This document shows positions 61,155 through 64,000 of a stretch of DNA of 64,000 nt, one piece after another. The notes beneath the pieces are model-generated. The model did not search any database. It worked only from the letters and a program-made list of their open reading frames with translations, and was not told the origin of the DNA. Every line of letters starts with the position of its first letter. Position 1 is the stretch's first letter. Source of the DNA: Gammaproteobacteria bacterium. Lineage in GTDB: Bacteria; Pseudomonadota; Gammaproteobacteria; UBA6429; Thiohalophilaceae. The stretch is taken from the NCBI GenBank assembly GCA_016125505.1, contig WGLP01000003.1:689911-753910 (forward strand), given 5' to 3'. Both the position numbers and the translations under genes were made by a program.

Positions 61155-62804
61155 ATGTCGGCCTTGAAACATCTCCTGATATTTTCAGCACTCGTCACAC
61201 TTGCGGCTTGCGGCGGGTCAGGCGGTGGGAGCGCGCTGACAGTAAACTGCGGGACCGCCTCCACTAGCAATATTACGGTCACCGGCACGGTTCAGTTCGA
61301 GCGAGTTCCGCATAGCACTATCGGCTTTGGACTGGATTACGCGGCGACCTATGCTTCACCCGCGCGTGGTGTCACGGTGCAAGCCATAAATACGGGCAGC
61401 AACACGATCGTGGCGACTACGCAAACCGATGCTAGCGGTGGCTACAGTGTTGCGGTTCCCAACAACACCCAAATCAAAATCCGCGTCCTTGCGGAAATGG
61501 TCAAGACCGGTGCTTTGCCCACCTGGAATTTCAGCGTCAGGGATAATACCAGCGGCAATGCGCAATACGCGCTGGACGGCAGCAGCACCTGTACCGGGAC
61601 AACAAATGAAACGCGCAATCTCACCGCGTCTTCCGGGTGGGGAGGTACGAGTTATACCAGCACGCGCGCCGCGGCACCGTTTGCGATCCTCGATACCGTG
61701 TACGATGGCATTCAATTTATCCTCGGCGTGAGTGCCAATACTAATTTCCCAGCACTGAATCTCTACTGGAGCCCGAACAATACCTCGTCCACTATCGGCA
61801 CATCTTATTTTAATGGCAGCGACAGTATTTATATTCTTGGCGATCAGAATGTCGATACCGATGAATACGACCCGAGCGTCATCGCCCATGAATGGGGCCA
61901 CTACATCGAGGCGAATTTTTCGCGCTCCGACAGTATTGGCGGCTATCACTCTACCGGTGATCGTCTGGATATGCGCGTCGCCTTCGGTGAAGGTTATGGC
62001 AATGCCTTCTCTTCCATGGTACGCAACGACCCGCAATACGCGGATTCCAGCGGCGCCCAGCAGGCCAGTGGTTTCGGTTTCAATGTGGAAACGGAAACGG
62101 TGACGAACAAAGGTTGGTATAGCGAAAGTTCGGTGGAAAAGATTTTGTACGACCTCTACGATAGCAACAATTCACCTGCCGATAGCGATCCTGATCATTT
62201 AACCCTGGGTTTCCAGCCGCTGTGGAATGTATTAATCAACGAAGAAAAATCAGGGCCTGTATTTACCAGTATTTATAAATTTATTGCCGCATTAAAAACA
62301 CACTACGCGGGTGATGCCACCACCCTCAGCAATATTGATACTTTGATAAACGCTCAAAGCATCCATGTCAATGATGTCTATGGCACTGGGGAAATGAACA
62401 ATACTAGTAGTAGTGCAGTATTACCGATTTATAGTGTAATTGACATCTCCACTCCAGCTAACGTCTGTGTAACCAAAGCATTTGCTCGCGGCTATGGATC
62501 ATATGATTACAATGTGCTTGGCATGAATCACTATCTACGGTTTACCCCAGCCACCAGCGGAACATATCAATTTACCATCAGCGAAACAGATGCCAGTAAT
62601 GCCGGCAACCCCTTGGCAATTTTCACCAACGGCGGTATACAAAATTATCATAACGTTTCGGGTACCAACACTGATGAGATTTTTACGGAAACACTCACCG
62701 GCGGGCAGGAATACATGTTTGAAGTTTATGATTACAACATGGTGAATACACCCGCCACTTCGCCAAGCGAGACATGCTATGACGTGAGTGTAGTGAAGCA
62801 ATAG
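61155..62804 (+). CDS. Zinc metalloprotease-like lipoprotein
   Basis: A 549-residue lipoprotein (lipobox LAAC, Cys about 19, then a Gly/Ser linker). A carboxypeptidase-regulatory-like beta domain (about 40-120, GVTVQAINTG ... DASGGYSVAVPNNTQIKIRV) precedes a zincin core with HEWGH (245-249) and FGEGYGN (about 280), giving a gluzincin-type third ligand. The C-terminus (about 430-549) is a PPC-like domain (YLRFTPATSGTYQFTISETD). AAGGGGG before the ATG is a strong ribosome binding site. The last third is more AT-rich. Surface protease next to the MSHA cluster; substrate unknown. Confidence 0.82.
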   Translation: MSALKHLLIFSALVTLAACGGSGGGSALTVNCGTASTSNITVTGTVQFERVPHSTIGFGLDYAATYASPARGVTVQAINTGSNTIVATTQTDASGGYSVAVPNNTQIKIRVLAEMVKTGALPTWNFSVRDNTSGNAQYALDGSSTCTGTTNETRNLTASSGWGGTSYTSTRAAAPFAILDTVYDGIQFILGVSANTNFPALNLYWSPNNTSSTIGTSYFNGSDSIYILGDQNVDTDEYDPSVIAHEWGHYIEANFSRSDSIGGYHSTGDRLDMRVAFGEGYGNAFSSMVRNDPQYADSSGAQQASGFGFNVETETVTNKGWYSESSVEKILYDLYDSNNSPADSDPDHLTLGFQPLWNVLINEEKSGPVFTSIYKFIAALKTHYAGDATTLSNIDTLINAQSIHVNDVYGTGEMNNTSSSAVLPIYSVIDISTPANVCVTKAFARGYGSYDYNVLGMNHYLRFTPATSGTYQFTISETDASNAGNPLAIFTNGGIQNYHNVSGTNTDEIFTETLTGGQEYMFEVYDYNMVNTPATSPSETCYDVSVVKQ

Positions 62805-62835
62805 CACAACGATGGCTTACAAAATGGAAATGACA

Positions 62836-63399
62836 ATGAAACAGTTTCTCCTCAGCTTCGGTTTACTGAGCAGCTCGATCTGGCTGACCGCCTGCCACGA
62901 TAAACCGGCACAGACAGCATCTGCGCCAAACACTGAATCCATGCAGCAACTCTCAACTGCCTATCCCGGCAAACCGGAAGCGCCGGTGCGTATCGAGTAT
63001 CAACTGGCTAAAGATATTCAGCCGGGCGTGCCGATCGATATCAGCCTCAGCCTCACCCCGGCGGTGGATACGCAAAGCATGACGCTGCGCTATGCACTCG
63101 AGGGCGCACTGGAGTCCGGCGATCCGCAGACCGAGTTCGCCTTTGGCGCCTTACACGCCGGGGCACAGGTCCAGCAACACATCACCGTGATCCCCCAGGC
63201 GGAAGGCCGTTTTCGCGTGATCGTCAGCGTGCAGATCGACAACCCTACCGGCCACGGCGGCAGCCGCAGCATCAGCATCCCCATCGTGGTCGGGAATCCA
63301 CCTGCGGCCACACTCAAGCCGGAAGGCAAACCGTCCACGGATACCAAGGGTGCGCCCATTATCGAAACCCCGGCGAAAGAAGAGATCATCCGGCACTGA
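62836..63399 (+). CDS. Hypothetical lipoprotein
   Basis: A 187-residue lipoprotein: signal MKQFLLSFGLLSSSIWLTAC, a Cys at about 20, Ala/Ser/Gln linker, then a beta-rich domain (about 50-160; GVPIDISLSLTPAVDTQSMT, GRFRVIVSVQIDNPTGHGGS) resembling an Ig-like or cohesive fold. I cannot name the family. It follows the metalloprotease by 31 bp and is probably co-transcribed. In-frame ATGs 12 and 24 bp upstream are alternatives. Confidence 0.75.
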   Translation: MKQFLLSFGLLSSSIWLTACHDKPAQTASAPNTESMQQLSTAYPGKPEAPVRIEYQLAKDIQPGVPIDISLSLTPAVDTQSMTLRYALEGALESGDPQTEFAFGALHAGAQVQQHITVIPQAEGRFRVIVSVQIDNPTGHGGSRSISIPIVVGNPPAATLKPEGKPSTDTKGAPIIETPAKEEIIRH

Positions 63400-63451
63400 A
63401 CACGGGCCGCCGGGGTTAAATGTACTGACTAGTACGGTCTATTCAGCCGAC

Positions 63452-63901
63452 TTATTCGAACAGGCTGCGTATGGTTTTCAAGGCAGCAATGGCCGCCTTG
63501 CGTTCCTTCTTCGACAGCCTTCCAAAACGCTGTTTCAGGTAAGCCACCTGGCGCGGGAACTGGGTGGCGAACACTGCCTCGCCTCCGGACGTCAATTTCA
63601 CCACCGTGCTGCGGCGGTCCGTGGCGTGGGGCACCCTCACCACCAGTTTCTTGGCCTCCAGGCGGTCGACGATCCCGGTCAGCGTGCCCTTGGTGATCAC
63701 AGTTCGCTCCCCGATTTCCTTCAAACTCATCCCGCTGGTATGTCCCAGGGCAAAGATCACCGCAGCCTGCGCCGGCGTCAGCGCCATGCCCTGATAGCCC
63801 GCGGCCTCGTATAGAGAAAACGCCTGATAGGCCCGGACGAGCTCATGTATCAAGGTCAAAAAGGCCTCATCACCCGCATTTTCTTTTGTCAGTTCGGACA
63901 T
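63452..63901 (-). CDS. MarR-family transcription regulator
   Basis: A 149-residue MarR-type regulator: LTPAQAAVIFALGHTSGMSL, recognition helix in ERTVITKGTLTGIVDRLEAK and wing VVRVPHATDRRSTVVKLTSG. Two helical ends for dimerisation. It probably represses its own promoter through the palindrome at 63905-63947 and possibly a divergent gene beyond the window. It is convergent with the lipoprotein gene. Confidence 0.9.
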   Translation of the reverse strand: MSELTKENAGDEAFLTLIHELVRAYQAFSLYEAAGYQGMALTPAQAAVIFALGHTSGMSLKEIGERTVITKGTLTGIVDRLEAKKLVVRVPHATDRRSTVVKLTSGGEAVFATQFPRQVAYLKQRFGRLSKKERKAAIAALKTIRSLFE

Positions 63902-63904
63902 ACT

Positions 63905-63947
63905 CTGATTAAATAGTACTAATTAAAATTAATCTAGTTCTAATCAG
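63905..63947. promoter_or_regulatory. Inverted-repeat operator upstream of the MarR gene
   Basis: CTGATTA (63905-63911) and TAATCAG (63941-63947) are perfect inverted arms; inside, ACTAATTA and TAATCTAGT are nearly so. The AT-rich, nested arrangement at the MarR start fits an auto-regulatory operator overlapping divergent promoters. Confidence 0.55.
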
Positions 63948-64000
63948 TGCTAAATTCAATGCGATGTTAGCGGCTCGCCGGGCAATCGCTATAATCCAGA

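Noticed and set aside
1..64000. tRNA, rRNA, CRISPR array, prophage or complete insertion sequence
   Set aside because: None was recognised on either strand; no regularly spaced direct repeats, transposase or integrase genes were seen.

Overview
The window reads as a chromosomal segment of a moderately GC-rich gammaproteobacterium with normal housekeeping synteny. The rhodanese-grxC-trxC-secB-gpsA-trmL and gpmI-envC-ctpA-yibQ blocks recall the E. coli yibN/gpmM neighbourhood, and hslVU is followed by a DUF971 gene, ubiE and ubiJ. A CbbQ/CbbO-type pair and a pyrophosphate-type phosphofructokinase suggest a Calvin-cycle autotroph, perhaps a sulfur-oxidiser-like Chromatiales relative. No rRNA, tRNA, CRISPR array, prophage or complete IS element was seen, and the genus cannot be fixed from the sequence.

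Layout. 0-12.6 kb: a surface-motility signalling island. A leftward operon encodes a pseudo-receiver protein, a Ras/MglA-like small GTPase and two roadblock/LC7 proteins. It diverges from a rightward Pil-Chp chemosensory operon (PilG-like regulator, PilH, PilI, PilJ, ChpA) that ends with a PhnD-like periplasmic binding protein translationally coupled to chpA. A truncated PilZ-like gene lies at the left edge. 12.6-20.2 kb: an AT-rich lipoprotein gene, a CRP/Vfr/Clp-family regulator with an altered ligand pocket, the CbbO/NorD-like and CbbQ pair with a 64-residue companion, a DUF559 gene bracketed by 34-bp inverted repeats, and PPi-PFK with a lysine-rich tail. 20.4-28.7 kb: a metallophosphoesterase, a 1391-residue GMC oxidase/alpha-beta hydrolase fusion, a LuxR response regulator, and a convergent hybrid histidine kinase.

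28.8-40 kb: ubiJ, ubiE, a 53-residue PEP-CTERM protein behind a near-perfect sigma-54 promoter, DUF971, hslUV, a DUF389 membrane protein, DJ-1, a divergent polysaccharide deacetylase overlapping DJ-1, ctpA, envC and gpmI. 40-49.3 kb: ArsR regulator, rhodanese, glutaredoxin, thioredoxin 2, secB, gpsA, trmL, a GH17-GT2 glucan synthase, an LTA-synthase-like sulfatase and a class 1B-like dihydroorotate dehydrogenase. 49.3-49.96 kb: a noncoding island of hairpins. 50-60.4 kb: the mshE-G-pilin-A-C-D-O-P-Q part of an MSHA pilus locus. 60.4-64 kb: a PsiF-like protein, a zinc metalloprotease lipoprotein, a small lipoprotein and a MarR regulator.

The strongest themes are surface attachment and motility (Pil-Chp, a GTPase/roadblock polarity-like module, MSHA pilus with a c-di-GMP-binding type ATPase, a PEP-CTERM protein, a beta-glucan synthase). 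The best candidate for an undescribed system is the GTPase/roadblock/pseudo-receiver operon facing the Pil-Chp operon. A second original signal is a family of short hairpins with an ACA-loop-TGT core and compensated arms, found at three noncoding sites.
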